Source of the DNA: Mycobacterium lehmannii
GTDB lineage: Bacteria; Actinomycetota; Actinomycetes; Mycobacteriales; Mycobacteriaceae
Direction: 5' to 3'
NCBI RefSeq assembly: GCF_002245535.1
Contig: NZ_NKCN01000015.1
Coordinates: 1-64,000 of the forward strand
DNA: 64,000 bases
Under the pieces are notes generated by a model. That model made no database searches, was not told the DNA's origin, and worked only from the letters and a program-made list of their open reading frames with translations. Positions 39,151 through 47,601 of the stretch are shown here, in pieces (the stretch's first letter is position 1; the number at the start of each line of letters is the position of its first letter). The position numbers and the translations under genes were made by a program.

Positions 39151-41061
39151 ATGCGAGCAGCGCCGGGTACCACGTCGCTGCGGCCGGCCGTGGTGATCGC
39201 CGCGCTCGGCGTGGTGTTCGGCGATATCGGCACCAGCCCGATCTACACGATCCAGACGGTGTTCAATCCGCGCGATCCTCATCCCGTGCCCGTCGCTCAC
39301 AGCCACGTCTACGGCGTCGTATCGCTGATCTTCTGGTCGGTGATGATCATCGTGACGCTCACCTACGTGACGCTGGTGATGCGGGCCGACAACCGCGGCG
39401 AGGGCGGGATCATGGCGCTGATCACGCTGTTGCGCCGGTGGACCGGCCGGCGCGGGCGACGGGTGACGGCGACGCTGGCCGCGTTGGGTCTGTTCGGCGC
39501 CGCGCTGTTCTTCGGCGACAGCATGATCACGCCGGCGATCTCCGTGTTGTCGGCGGTCGAGGGCCTCAAAGTGATCGACCCGGAGCTGGCCGACTTCGTC
39601 GTTCCGGTCACCGCCGTGATCATCGTCGCTCTGTTCTCGGTTCAGCGCCGCGGCACCGCCACCATCGGACGGTTCTTCGGCCCGGTGATGATCCTGTGGT
39701 TCGTCGCGATCGGGCTATGCGGGGTGCGTGGCATCACCGGGCATCCGGAGATCCTCAAGGCGTTGTCGCCGACCTACGCACTGACCTTCATCACCGAACA
39801 CTTCCACATCGGCTTTTTCGCGCTCGCGGCGATCGTGCTGGCGGTGACGGGTGCCGAGGCGCTCTACGCCGATATGGGCCACTTCGGCAGGCGGGCAATC
39901 ACTTTCGGGTGGCTCGGGCTCGTCCTGCCCGCCTGCACGCTGAACTACTTCGGCCAGGGTGCGCTGGTGTTGGGCGACGAGTCGACGGTGGCGGCCCCGT
40001 TCTTCCTGCTGGCACCGGAGTGGGCCCGCGTCCCGATGGTGCTGTTGGCCACCGCCGCGACGGTGATCGCCTCACAGGCCGTCATCACGGGCGCGTTCTC
40101 GGTGACCTCGCAGGCCGCGCGCCTCGGATACCTGCCGCGGCTGCGCATCGAGCACACCTCGGCGTCGACCATCGGGCAGATCTACGTGCCGTGGATCAAC
40201 GGCGCGCTGCTGCTGGGAGTGCTGATCCTGGTCTTCGCCTTCCGCAGTTCGGCGTCGCTGGCCTACGCGTTCGGCATGGCGGTTACGGGCACCATCACGA
40301 TCACCACGACGCTGTTCTTCTATTACGCGCGCACACGGTGGCGGTGGCCGCTGTGGGTGGTGGTGCCCGGCGCGGGTGCACTGCTGGTGGTCGACCTGAT
40401 GTTCTTCGGCGCCAACCTCACCAAGCTGGTGCACGGCGCGTGGTTACCGCTGACCATCGCCGTGGCGGCGTTCACGGTGATGACCACCTGGCAACGCGGG
40501 CGCGCCGTCATCACCGCAGCGCGCGAACGCGCCGAAGGACCGCTGCGTGAGTTCGTCGCGGACTTGTCGCACTGCGAACCGCCGCTGATGCGTATACCGG
40601 TCACCGCCGTGTTCCTGAACCGCAGCCAGCACACCGCGCCGCTGGCGATGCGGACCAACGTCGAACACAACCGCGTCCTGGCCGAGCATGTGCTCATCGT
40701 CTCCGTCGAGACCGAGACCGTGCCGCGCGTGCCCGACGCCGAGCGGATGACGCACGACGACCTCGGTTACACCCGAGACGGGATCGTCCACGTCGTCGCG
40801 CGGTTCGGTTACATGGAACGGCCGAACGTGCCGCGGGCGCTGGCCCTGCTCGATCCCGCGGACACCGAGGGCCCGGTCGACCTGGCCAACGCGTCCTACT
40901 TCTTGTCCAAGCTCGAAGTATTTCCCGGCGACGCCCCGACCATGGCGCCGTGGCGCAAACGACTGTTCATCGCGACGTCGCACATCACCGCCGACGCCGC
41001 AGCGCACTTCGGCCTGCCGCTGGACCGCACCGTGATCGTCGGCTCCCGCATCCAGCTGTAG
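39151..41061 (+). CDS. kup: Low-affinity potassium transporter Kup
   Basis: A 636-aa KUP/HAK/KT-type K+:H+ symporter. The N-terminal signature is ALGVVFGDIGTSPIYTI and about twelve helices follow, then a soluble C-terminal domain of about 180 residues (from FVADLSHCEPPLMRIPVTAVF). The length fits the family. The ATG at 39151 is chosen over 39097, since homology begins with MRAAPGTTSLRPAVV. It is convergent with the rhomboid gene, with a 6-bp gap. Confidence 0.95.
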   Translation: MRAAPGTTSLRPAVVIAALGVVFGDIGTSPIYTIQTVFNPRDPHPVPVAHSHVYGVVSLIFWSVMIIVTLTYVTLVMRADNRGEGGIMALITLLRRWTGRRGRRVTATLAALGLFGAALFFGDSMITPAISVLSAVEGLKVIDPELADFVVPVTAVIIVALFSVQRRGTATIGRFFGPVMILWFVAIGLCGVRGITGHPEILKALSPTYALTFITEHFHIGFFALAAIVLAVTGAEALYADMGHFGRRAITFGWLGLVLPACTLNYFGQGALVLGDESTVAAPFFLLAPEWARVPMVLLATAATVIASQAVITGAFSVTSQAARLGYLPRLRIEHTSASTIGQIYVPWINGALLLGVLILVFAFRSSASLAYAFGMAVTGTITITTTLFFYYARTRWRWPLWVVVPGAGALLVVDLMFFGANLTKLVHGAWLPLTIAVAAFTVMTTWQRGRAVITAARERAEGPLREFVADLSHCEPPLMRIPVTAVFLNRSQHTAPLAMRTNVEHNRVLAEHVLIVSVETETVPRVPDAERMTHDDLGYTRDGIVHVVARFGYMERPNVPRALALLDPADTEGPVDLANASYFLSKLEVFPGDAPTMAPWRKRLFIATSHITADAAAHFGLPLDRTVIVGSRIQL

Positions 41062-41067
41062 CGGGTT

Positions 41068-41934
41068 TCAGGCCAGACCGAGCGACGCCAGCAGATCGAC
41101 GGTGCGCCACCAGATCAGCGCCGCGAAGACCACGAGCGCTGCCGCGCTGGCCCCCGCCTGGACCATGTTGCGCGAGCCGCGCGGCGCATACACGTAGGCC
41201 GTCGCGATCGCGGCACCCGTGACGAGCCCCCCGAGGTGACCTTGCCAGCTGATGTTCTGCGAGCTCACCAGCGGGATGATGAACGTGAACGCCAAGTTGA
41301 TCGCGATGATCGCGCCCACCCATCGCACGTCCATGTTCAACCGCTTGCCCACCACGAATATCGCCCCGAAAAGCCCGAAGATCGCGCCCGACGCTCCGGC
41401 GGTCTGCGCCACGGGCGACGACAGCAGATAGACGAGGACGGATCCACCGAGCGCGCTCAGCAGGTAAAGGGCCGAGAACCGCAACCGGCCCAGCGCCGCC
41501 TCGAGTGGCGGGCCGACCACGTAGAGGGCCCACATGTTGAGCAGGATGTGGGCCGGCCCGTAGTGCAGGAACGCCGACGTGATCAGGCGGTACAACTCTC
41601 CATCGGCCACGGCGAAGGACTGCAGCACGAGTTCGCGCTGGAAACCGGGCACCGCCATCTGCAGCACGAACATCACCACGTTCGCGGCGATCAGCACGTA
41701 AGTGACCATCGGTTTGGCCGTCGCGACGCCGCCGAACTGGGTGCGCACCTGCCGAACCTGCTGCGCGCCGGCGTTCACACATTCCACGCACTGATGCCCG
41801 ACCGATGCCGCCCGCATGCACTCGGGACAGATGTAGCGGTTGCACCGTGCGCAGCGCACATAGGTCACCCGATCGGGGTGGCGGTAGCACGTCGGCGTCA
41901 CCGGAGGGGTCGACATGGGTTGGGAGCCGGTCAC
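41068..41934 (-). CDS. Rhomboid family serine protease with N-terminal zinc finger
   Basis: A 288-aa intramembrane protease. The N-terminus holds a B-box-like zinc finger (CYRHPDRVTYVRCARCNRYICP, continuing to CVECV). Six helices follow. The catalytic Ser is in TAGASGAIFGLF and the catalytic His is in SWQGHLGGLVTG, with the His-rich FLHYGPAHILLNMW in helix 2. Both catalytic residues are present. The start (GTG 41934) overlaps the VOC gene stop; an ATG at 41916 is also possible. It resembles the Rv0110 type of mycobacterial rhomboid. Confidence 0.93.
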   Translation of the reverse strand: MTGSQPMSTPPVTPTCYRHPDRVTYVRCARCNRYICPECMRAASVGHQCVECVNAGAQQVRQVRTQFGGVATAKPMVTYVLIAANVVMFVLQMAVPGFQRELVLQSFAVADGELYRLITSAFLHYGPAHILLNMWALYVVGPPLEAALGRLRFSALYLLSALGGSVLVYLLSSPVAQTAGASGAIFGLFGAIFVVGKRLNMDVRWVGAIIAINLAFTFIIPLVSSQNISWQGHLGGLVTGAAIATAYVYAPRGSRNMVQAGASAAALVVFAALIWWRTVDLLASLGLA

Positions 41935-42338
41935 AGCGTTCCGAACATTTCGATCCAGTTGCCGTCGGGGTCGGCGACGAACATCCAGCCCATACCCGGC
42001 ACCGGCGCGAACTCGGTCAGCGGTTCGACGACGTCGTACCCGGCGGCGGCGAATTCCTCGGCGATGCCGCGCAGGTTCTTCACGCCCACCGTGAAATACC
42101 GGATCCCGGCCTGCGCCCGGCCGCCACCGGTCGTAACCGGTTGCGGCGGCGGCGACTCGTAGGTCACCAGCTTGACCACGCTGCCGCCAAGCGAGTACCG
42201 CCGCTGCGAACCGCCCGGAAACTCGATCTCGCCCTGGGGTTCGAGCTCGAGGAAGCCCTCATAGAAGGCGACCATCTCGTCTCGGTTCGTGGTGACGAGG
42301 CCGACTTCGACGCCGGGGCTCAGCAGATCCAGCTTCAC
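41931..42338 (-). CDS. VOC/glyoxalase family protein
   Basis: A 135-aa vicinal-oxygen-chelate fold protein. Two beta-alpha-beta modules are visible (VGLVTTNRDEMVAFYEGFLE and YFTVGVKNLRGIAEEFAAAG), ending FVADPDGNWIEMFGTL with the Glu metal ligand. The substrate is unknown. The GTG at 42338 (KLDLLSPG) has AAGGTGG upstream. Its stop overlaps the rhomboid start. Confidence 0.85.
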   Translation of the reverse strand: MKLDLLSPGVEVGLVTTNRDEMVAFYEGFLELEPQGEIEFPGGSQRRYSLGGSVVKLVTYESPPPQPVTTGGGRAQAGIRYFTVGVKNLRGIAEEFAAAGYDVVEPLTEFAPVPGMGWMFVADPDGNWIEMFGTL

Positions 42339-42644
42339 AGGGACCACCTTATGTTCAGCCCTGTGTTCGACGCTCCACCCATCCGCGTTGGATAACGATT
42401 CGGTCACCATGCAGATCACGATCAATTAAAGATCGGTAGCTAATTCTCAGAGTTATCGAAGTTTCTGGTCGCACGCTTATCGAATTCCTGTGATATTGCG
42501 GTACAGATCACGCCGGTGCGGTGTAACGCCTGCATGTGGTCCGTTTCCGGGTTGCGCGGCGGCGTTTGTGCTCGTTTGCCTTGGGTACCTTGGTTTTCGG
42601 GGGCGGGGGAATCAGCGACAAACGCAATGAAGGAAAGAAACGAT
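42339..42644. other. Divergent intergenic region (306 bp) before the haemophore-like gene
   Basis: The region is AT-richer than its surroundings at 42400-42510. It holds two TTATCGAA octamers at 42453-42460 and 42477-42484, one of them followed by a GTGAT-N14-ATCAC type inverted pair. AAGGAAAG near 42630 is the ribosome site for 42645. I see no Fur/IdeR box consensus and no gene. Confidence 0.5.
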
Positions 42645-43043
42645 ATGAAAATCCGTGGTATCGCCGCGCGTCGGCAGATCGCCGGCGCCTGTGCCGCCAG
42701 CCTGCTCGGCGGCCTGGCCGCAGCAACCATCGCCGCGCCGTCGGCGATGGCCGCACCGGACTGCAGCGCAAGCGCCGTGTCCGGCACCGTCAGCAATGTG
42801 ACGGGTCAGGCACGTTCGTACCTGGACGCCCATCCGGGTGCCAACCAGGCCGTGACCACCGCGTTCGGCCAGCCTCGCAACGAAGCGTCGGCCACCTTGC
42901 GCGGGTACTTCAACGCCAACCCGCAGGAGTACTACGACCTGCGCGGCATCCTCGCGCCGATCGGCGACGTGCAGCGCACCTGCAACGTCCAGGCGCTGTC
43001 GCCGGAGCTGGCGTCGGCCTACGACGAGTTCATGGCCGGCTAA
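42645..43043 (+). CDS. Haemophore-like secreted haem-binding protein
   Basis: A 132-aa secreted protein. The signal peptide spans about residues 1-36 (basic start, ending SAMAAPD). The mature part (DCSASAVSGTVSNVTG, ARSYLDAHPGANQAVTTAFG, RGYFNANPQEYYDLRGI) matches the mycobacterial haemophore family related to Rv0203, with two Cys likely in a disulfide. It should bind haem outside the cell; the haem ligand is not assigned. The gene has a strong terminator after it. Confidence 0.85.
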   Translation: MKIRGIAARRQIAGACAASLLGGLAAATIAAPSAMAAPDCSASAVSGTVSNVTGQARSYLDAHPGANQAVTTAFGQPRNEASATLRGYFNANPQEYYDLRGILAPIGDVQRTCNVQALSPELASAYDEFMAG

Positions 43044-43068
43044 TCCGGTCGACCTCAGATGCACAAAG

Positions 43069-43107
43069 CCCGTCGCCGCAGCTCCGTGCTGCGGCGACGG
43101 GTTTTTT
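43069..43107 (+). terminator. Intrinsic terminator after haemophore-like gene
   Basis: Perfect 13-bp stem (43069-43081 with 43089-43101, CCCGTCGCCGCAG/CTGCGGCGACGGG), a 7-nt loop and a run of six T at 43102-43107. This is the clearest terminator in the window. Confidence 0.92.
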
Positions 43108-43130
43108 CCTTCCCATGCCCGCTGTCCGTT

Positions 43131-43136
43131 TAGACT
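43131..43136 (+). promoter_or_regulatory. -10 element (TAGACT), leaderless-type
   Basis: TAGACT ends 7 nt before ATG 43144, and there is no ribosome site. Confidence 0.4.
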
Positions 43137-43143
43137 GGCTCGC

Positions 43144-43632
43144 ATGACTTTGCCGCGACTGGCCGCCGTTGCCGCGACGGCGCTCCTCGCCCTCGGCGGG
43201 CTGGGTGTCGCGCAGGCCCAACCGGATGAGCCGCATCATCCCGATCCGGGGGCTCCCGGACCGTCCGCCGCGCCGGGCCCGTCCTCCGCACCGGGGCCGC
43301 CCCCCGCGGGGCCCCTGACCTCCATCGACAAGGACGGCACCTACGAGGTCGGCACCCAGATCCTGCCGGGTACGTACTCCTCGGCGGGCCCCGTGGACGA
43401 CGGCGCCTGCTACTGGAAGCGGGTCAACGACGACCAGGTCCCCGACAACGCGCTCACCAAAAAGCCTCAGGTGGTGCGCATCGAGGCGACCGACACCGCC
43501 TTCACCACGCGTGATTGCCAGCCCTGGAAGCAGACCAACGCCTCGCCGCCGCCGCAGGCCTCCCCCACCGACCTGCTCGGACAACTGGGGTCGTTCATCG
43601 GCAAGGGCATCCTGAGCGGCGGGCCCCGCTAG
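43144..43632 (+). CDS. Secreted protein with Pro-rich linker and Cys-Tyr-Trp domain
   Basis: A 162-aa secreted protein. The signal peptide ends near residue 25 (AQAQP). A Pro/Gly/Ala linker follows, then a small domain of the type DGTYEVGTQILPGTYSSAG...CYWKR with a second Cys (TRDCQPWKQ), seen in many actinobacterial exported proteins. The two Cys are probably disulfide-linked. The function is unknown. Confidence 0.8.
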   Translation: MTLPRLAAVAATALLALGGLGVAQAQPDEPHHPDPGAPGPSAAPGPSSAPGPPPAGPLTSIDKDGTYEVGTQILPGTYSSAGPVDDGACYWKRVNDDQVPDNALTKKPQVVRIEATDTAFTTRDCQPWKQTNASPPPQASPTDLLGQLGSFIGKGILSGGPR

Positions 43633-43635
43633 CCT
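43630..43635 (+). promoter_or_regulatory. -10 element (TAGCCT), leaderless-type
   Basis: TAGCCT ends 6 nt before GTG 43642 and overlaps the stop of the upstream gene. Confidence 0.35.
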
Positions 43636-43641
43636 GGCCGG

Positions 43642-44124
43642 GTGGCCGACCTTCACCCCGACATCGCCGTGCTGCGCCCACTGCTCGGCGTCTGGTCCGG
43701 TCGAGGCGCCGGTGAGTACCCCACGATCCAACCGTTCGGATACCACGAGCAGATCGCGTTCGACCATGTCGGCAAACCGTTCCTGACGTACCGGCAGAAG
43801 ACGACCGCCGACGACGGCCGGCCCCTGCACGCCGAGACGGGTTATCTGCGGGTGCCGTCCCCCGGCCGTGCCGAATGGGTGCTGGCCCATCCGACCGGGA
43901 TCACCGAGATCGAGGAGGGCACGCTCGCGATCACCGGACCGGTCATCGAGCTCGACCTGACCGCGACCTCGATCGGGCTCACCTCCACTGCGAAAAATGT
44001 TGTTGCGGTGGGTCGTTCGATCCGCGTCGACGGCGACGAGTTGGTTTACACGCTGCGGATGGCCGCGATGGGTCAGCCGCTGCAACACCACCTGGGTGCG
44101 ACCCTGCACAGGGCGGCCGAATGA
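43642..44124 (+). CDS. Nitrobindin-type haem-binding beta-barrel protein
   Basis: A 160-aa nitrobindin (DUF1794/FABP-like) protein: LLGVWSGRGAGEYPTI is the N-terminal family motif and the C-terminal QHHLGATLHR contains the candidate proximal haem His. Nitrobindins hold ferric haem and isomerise peroxynitrite. GTG 43642 is the start. Its TGA overlaps the ATG of the esterase gene (ATGA). Confidence 0.88.
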   Translation: MADLHPDIAVLRPLLGVWSGRGAGEYPTIQPFGYHEQIAFDHVGKPFLTYRQKTTADDGRPLHAETGYLRVPSPGRAEWVLAHPTGITEIEEGTLAITGPVIELDLTATSIGLTSTAKNVVAVGRSIRVDGDELVYTLRMAAMGQPLQHHLGATLHRAAE

Positions 44125-45359
44125 CCGCGCCTGACGGCAGGATACGAGTGCCCGACGATCTCGACGCCGTGACCGCGGTCGGCGAGGAAGACCACTCGAA
44201 CGTCGACCCCGTGGCGATCGAACGCATCTGGCAGGCCGCACGCCACTGGTATGAGGCCGGGATGCATCCCGCCATCCAGATATGCCTGCGGCACAACGGA
44301 AAGGTCGTGCTGAACCGGGCGATCGGACACGGATGGGGCAACGGTCCCACCGACCCACCCGATACCGAGAAGGTGCCCGTCACCACCGAGACACCGTTCT
44401 GCGCGTACTCGGCGGCCAAGGCGATCACGACGACGGTCGTGCACATGCTCGTCGAGCGCGGCGTCTTCTCTCTCGACGACCGCGTCTGCGAGTACCTGCC
44501 CAGCTACACCAGCCACGGCAAGCACCGCACCACGATCCGGCATGTGATGACCCACAGCGCGGGCATCCCGATCCACACCGGGCCGCGCCCGGATCTGCGG
44601 CGCATGGACGACAGCGAGTACACCCGGGAAAAGCTCGGCGAGCTCAAACCGCTGTATCGGCCGGGCCTCGTGCACATCTACCACGGACTGACCTGGGGTC
44701 CGTTGATGCGCGAGATCGTCGGCGCCGCGGCCGGACGCAACATCCGCGACATCCTGGCGACCGAGATCCTCGAACCGCTGGGTTTCCGGTGGACGAATTA
44801 CGGCGTTGCGGCACAAGACGTTCCGTTGGTCGCACCCAGCCATGCCACCGGCAAGGAGCTCCCTCAGCCCGCCGCCACGGTGTTCCGCTTGGCGGTCGGC
44901 GGCTCAATGTACAAGATCATCCCGTTCTCGAACAGCCCGCAGTACCTGACCAGCGTGCTGCCCTCGTCGAACACGGTCTCCACGGCCTACGAGCTGTCGC
45001 GGTTCGCCGAATTGCTGCGACGCGGCGGCGAACTCGACGGCGTACGCATCATGGCGCCGGAGACCCTGCGCAATGCGACCGCCGAAGCCCGGCGGCTGCG
45101 CCCCGACGTCGCGGTCGGGCTGGCGCCGCTGCGCTGGGGCACCGGTTTCATGCTCGGGTCGAAGCGGTTCGGGCCGTTCGGTCGCAATGCCCCCGCCGCG
45201 TTCGGGCATACGGGCCTGACCAACATCGCGGTATGGGCGGATCCGCAGCGCAGTTTGGCCGCCGGGGTGATCAGCAGCGGCAAGCCCGGCCCCCATCGCG
45301 AGGCCAACCGGTACGGGGCCCTGCTGGACACGATCACGTCGGCGCTGCCTCGAAACTGA
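44121..45359 (+). CDS. Beta-lactamase-family serine esterase (LipE-like)
   Basis: A 412-aa serine hydrolase of the beta-lactamase/class C penicillin-binding fold. The catalytic SxxK is in YSAAKAITT, near residue 98; a Tyr in LVHIYHGLTWG is the candidate general base. The C-terminal loop is FGHTGLTNIAVWAD, in place of a KTG triad. It resembles mycobacterial LipE-type esterases. No signal peptide is visible, so it is probably cytoplasmic. It is translationally coupled to nitrobindin. Confidence 0.9.
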   Translation: MTAPDGRIRVPDDLDAVTAVGEEDHSNVDPVAIERIWQAARHWYEAGMHPAIQICLRHNGKVVLNRAIGHGWGNGPTDPPDTEKVPVTTETPFCAYSAAKAITTTVVHMLVERGVFSLDDRVCEYLPSYTSHGKHRTTIRHVMTHSAGIPIHTGPRPDLRRMDDSEYTREKLGELKPLYRPGLVHIYHGLTWGPLMREIVGAAAGRNIRDILATEILEPLGFRWTNYGVAAQDVPLVAPSHATGKELPQPAATVFRLAVGGSMYKIIPFSNSPQYLTSVLPSSNTVSTAYELSRFAELLRRGGELDGVRIMAPETLRNATAEARRLRPDVAVGLAPLRWGTGFMLGSKRFGPFGRNAPAAFGHTGLTNIAVWADPQRSLAAGVISSGKPGPHREANRYGALLDTITSALPRN

Positions 45360-45398
45360 ACTTCTGCTCGAGAAATCACCGCAGCTTGCGGCATATCT

Positions 45399-46556
45399 TC
45401 AGGTTCGGCGGGAAGAATCCGAGCGCACGCCGCGGTAGAAGCCGCGCCAGACGATCCACGGCATCAGCACGCGGTCGATCGACCAGCCGGGGAATCGGAA
45501 CGCCTGCCCCTTGGGGGTGAACACCTCGAGCCCGTCGGCCTGCGGTCCGAGCACCGAACCCCACCGCCGGCTCGCGGGGCGGTAGGCGCGCAGCGGTTTG
45601 CCGCCGAAGTGGGCGCGGATGTTGTGGGCGAGCAGCCCGTCGGCGCGGTTGCGGGCCGAGCTTCGCAGCGGGTCGGTCGCGGCGACGTCGCCGACGGCGA
45701 ATACACCGGGCGCGCCGGGCACCCGGAGTTCGGGGGTGACACGCACGAAGCCGTGTTCGTCGAGCAACTCGGGCGGCAGCCACTGCGTGTTGGGTGAGAC
45801 CCGGCCGATGGCCCACAGCACCGCGTCGGCCGACGCCGCCGGCTGCCCGGTACTCCACTGCACCGGTGCGTCGGTGATCTCGTCGCACGCGAAGCCGTCC
45901 GGGAGCACCGCACGATGGCCCGCGTGCAGGCCGACGCCGAGGCCGGTCAGCTGACGGCTGATCTGCTGCCACACCCGCGGGTGGTGGTGCACAAGGGCAC
46001 GCTCTGAAGGGAAATAGAGGTCGACGCGTTTGTCGGGCCACACCTTGGCGAGGTTGGCGGCGCTGCTGACCGCGGCGGCGCCACCGCCGATGACGATCAC
46101 CGACCGCGCCGATCCCAGTCGCTGGTGTGCCGCACCGAGTTCGGTGGTGATCTCGTCGGCCGACTGCAGATGCGGTTGCCGCCAGAAGCCGTTGCTGACC
46201 CCGGTCGAGATCACCAGGGCGTCATAGGGTTCGGCGACAGTGCCGCCGGCGGCGGTCTCGACGAACACTTTTCTGGCCGCCCGGTCGAGCCCGGTCAGCG
46301 TGCCGTGCACGGTGCGGACGTGGTCGAGTCCGCGGAATCGGTGGAACGGAATCCAGTTGTAGCGGGCCCAGTCCTGCGGCCTGCTGATGCGCATGCCGAG
46401 TTCCTGGCCGCTGAGCAGTCCAGGTTTGGCGGAGACACCGACGACGTCGGCGTGCCGGGCGAGTTTGATCGCGGTCAGCACGCCGCTGTCGCCGAGGCCC
46501 GCGACGACCACCCGAGGACGCGTCACCGTCCGCCGATCCTGCCCAGTCGCATTCAC
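45399..46556 (-). CDS. FAD-dependent NAD(P)H oxidoreductase (AIF/NDH-2-like)
   Basis: A 385-aa two-dinucleotide-binding oxidoreductase. The FAD Rossmann motif is VVVAGLGDSGVL, the NAD(P)H motif is VIVIGGGAAAVSSAANL, and the C-terminal FAD motif is GVFAVGDVAATD. The overall shape matches AIF/FSP1/NDH-2-type flavoenzymes, with no dithiol pair. The C-terminus (about 350-385) is basic and Trp-rich, and may contact membrane. The GTG at 46556 lies 6 bp after the tocopherol-cyclase-like gene. Confidence 0.87.
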   Translation of the reverse strand: MNATGQDRRTVTRPRVVVAGLGDSGVLTAIKLARHADVVGVSAKPGLLSGQELGMRISRPQDWARYNWIPFHRFRGLDHVRTVHGTLTGLDRAARKVFVETAAGGTVAEPYDALVISTGVSNGFWRQPHLQSADEITTELGAAHQRLGSARSVIVIGGGAAAVSSAANLAKVWPDKRVDLYFPSERALVHHHPRVWQQISRQLTGLGVGLHAGHRAVLPDGFACDEITDAPVQWSTGQPAASADAVLWAIGRVSPNTQWLPPELLDEHGFVRVTPELRVPGAPGVFAVGDVAATDPLRSSARNRADGLLAHNIRAHFGGKPLRAYRPASRRWGSVLGPQADGLEVFTPKGQAFRFPGWSIDRVLMPWIVWRGFYRGVRSDSSRRT

Positions 46557-46562
46557 CTCACC

Positions 46563-47564
46563 CTAGTCACCGGGCAGGCTGCCGACCTCCAGACCCGCGA
46601 TCTCGGACTCCCCGTCGAAGATCACCCTGCCGAAATCCCTGACAACGCAGCGCAACCTGCCTGCGAGGTGTTCAAAGTCGGTGTCGACGTTGCGCCGCTC
46701 GGCGGGCAGGGGCACCGGAAGTACATGCGGATCGAGATGCGTACCGTCGCCGTGCAATTCGATCTGGTACCGAAGCGACGTCGCGCGCAGCCGCCACGTA
46801 CCGTCGCCGATGTCCGAGCGCACCCAGGCCGTCGGCGGGGTCAAGCGCAGCACCTTGTTTTCGAGCCGGACGACGACGCCTGCCACATCCTGTTTGAGCG
46901 GTCCGAGCGCGAGCAGTCCACCGGAGAACGCCACCGAGACGTCGGCGTCGCCGAAGTCGTGTGCCTGACCCCACCACCACCGCTGTGGGAAGCCCGCGCC
47001 CCAGTTGCGTTCGGTGTAGAGCTTGGCGCGGTCGAACTCCCAGTGCTCACCGCCGAATTCGACGGTGCCGGTGGCGGATCCACCGAGCCGGTACGGATGC
47101 CAGTACTGGTTGAGGAACGGTATGACCGAGGCGAGCCCGCCGCCGGCCAGCGCCTTGGGCCAGCGGATCGGGTCGTCGAAACGCATGTCGACGCGCACGC
47201 CGGGAAGGTCGGCATGCAGCCGGTCGTATGTCGCGTGGAACCGTCCGTCGGAAGCGTCGAGCCGAAACGGGTCCGCGCCGGCGTGGGCGCCGTCAAACGC
47301 CGCGCTGTACACCCGCTCGCCAGGGTGCAACGCCACCGCGGTGGTCGCCCAGTCGCCGTCGGGATGCTGGTTGACGCTGAACAACGCCACCACGGCGCGT
47401 CCCGACGCGGCATCGGTCAGGCGCCAGAACCAGCCCTCCATCTCCGTGCCGTGCGAGGTCAGCGGATCGCCGAAGGGCAGATCGGCGCCGGTGCGCCGAT
47501 AGACGCCTGCGATGGGCCCCGCGACGAGCCGCGTCGCGTCCCTGGTGGTGTCGAGAGCGGTCAT
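46563..47564 (-). CDS. Tocopherol cyclase-like protein
   Basis: A 333-aa protein of the tocopherol-cyclase-like family: HGTEMEGWFWRLTD and the family hallmark KLYTERNWGAGFPQRWWWGQ are clear. Plant members cyclise prenylated quinols. No plastoquinone route exists in mycobacteria, so the natural substrate is unknown and a menaquinol- or lipid-like molecule is a guess. ATG 47564 is chosen (MTALDTTRD). The gap to the FAD gene is 6 bp, and to the glutamine cyclotransferase 37 bp. Confidence 0.85.
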   Translation of the reverse strand: MTALDTTRDATRLVAGPIAGVYRRTGADLPFGDPLTSHGTEMEGWFWRLTDAASGRAVVALFSVNQHPDGDWATTAVALHPGERVYSAAFDGAHAGADPFRLDASDGRFHATYDRLHADLPGVRVDMRFDDPIRWPKALAGGGLASVIPFLNQYWHPYRLGGSATGTVEFGGEHWEFDRAKLYTERNWGAGFPQRWWWGQAHDFGDADVSVAFSGGLLALGPLKQDVAGVVVRLENKVLRLTPPTAWVRSDIGDGTWRLRATSLRYQIELHGDGTHLDPHVLPVPLPAERRNVDTDFEHLAGRLRCVVRDFGRVIFDGESEIAGLEVGSLPGD

Positions 47565-47601
47565 GACCGCTACGTTGACGGTTCGGCCGCGGTGCAAACC
47601 C

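Noticed and set aside
45379-45391. CCGCAGCTTGCGG hairpin between convergent genes
   Set aside because: 5-bp stem without T run; at most a weak bidirectional terminator.
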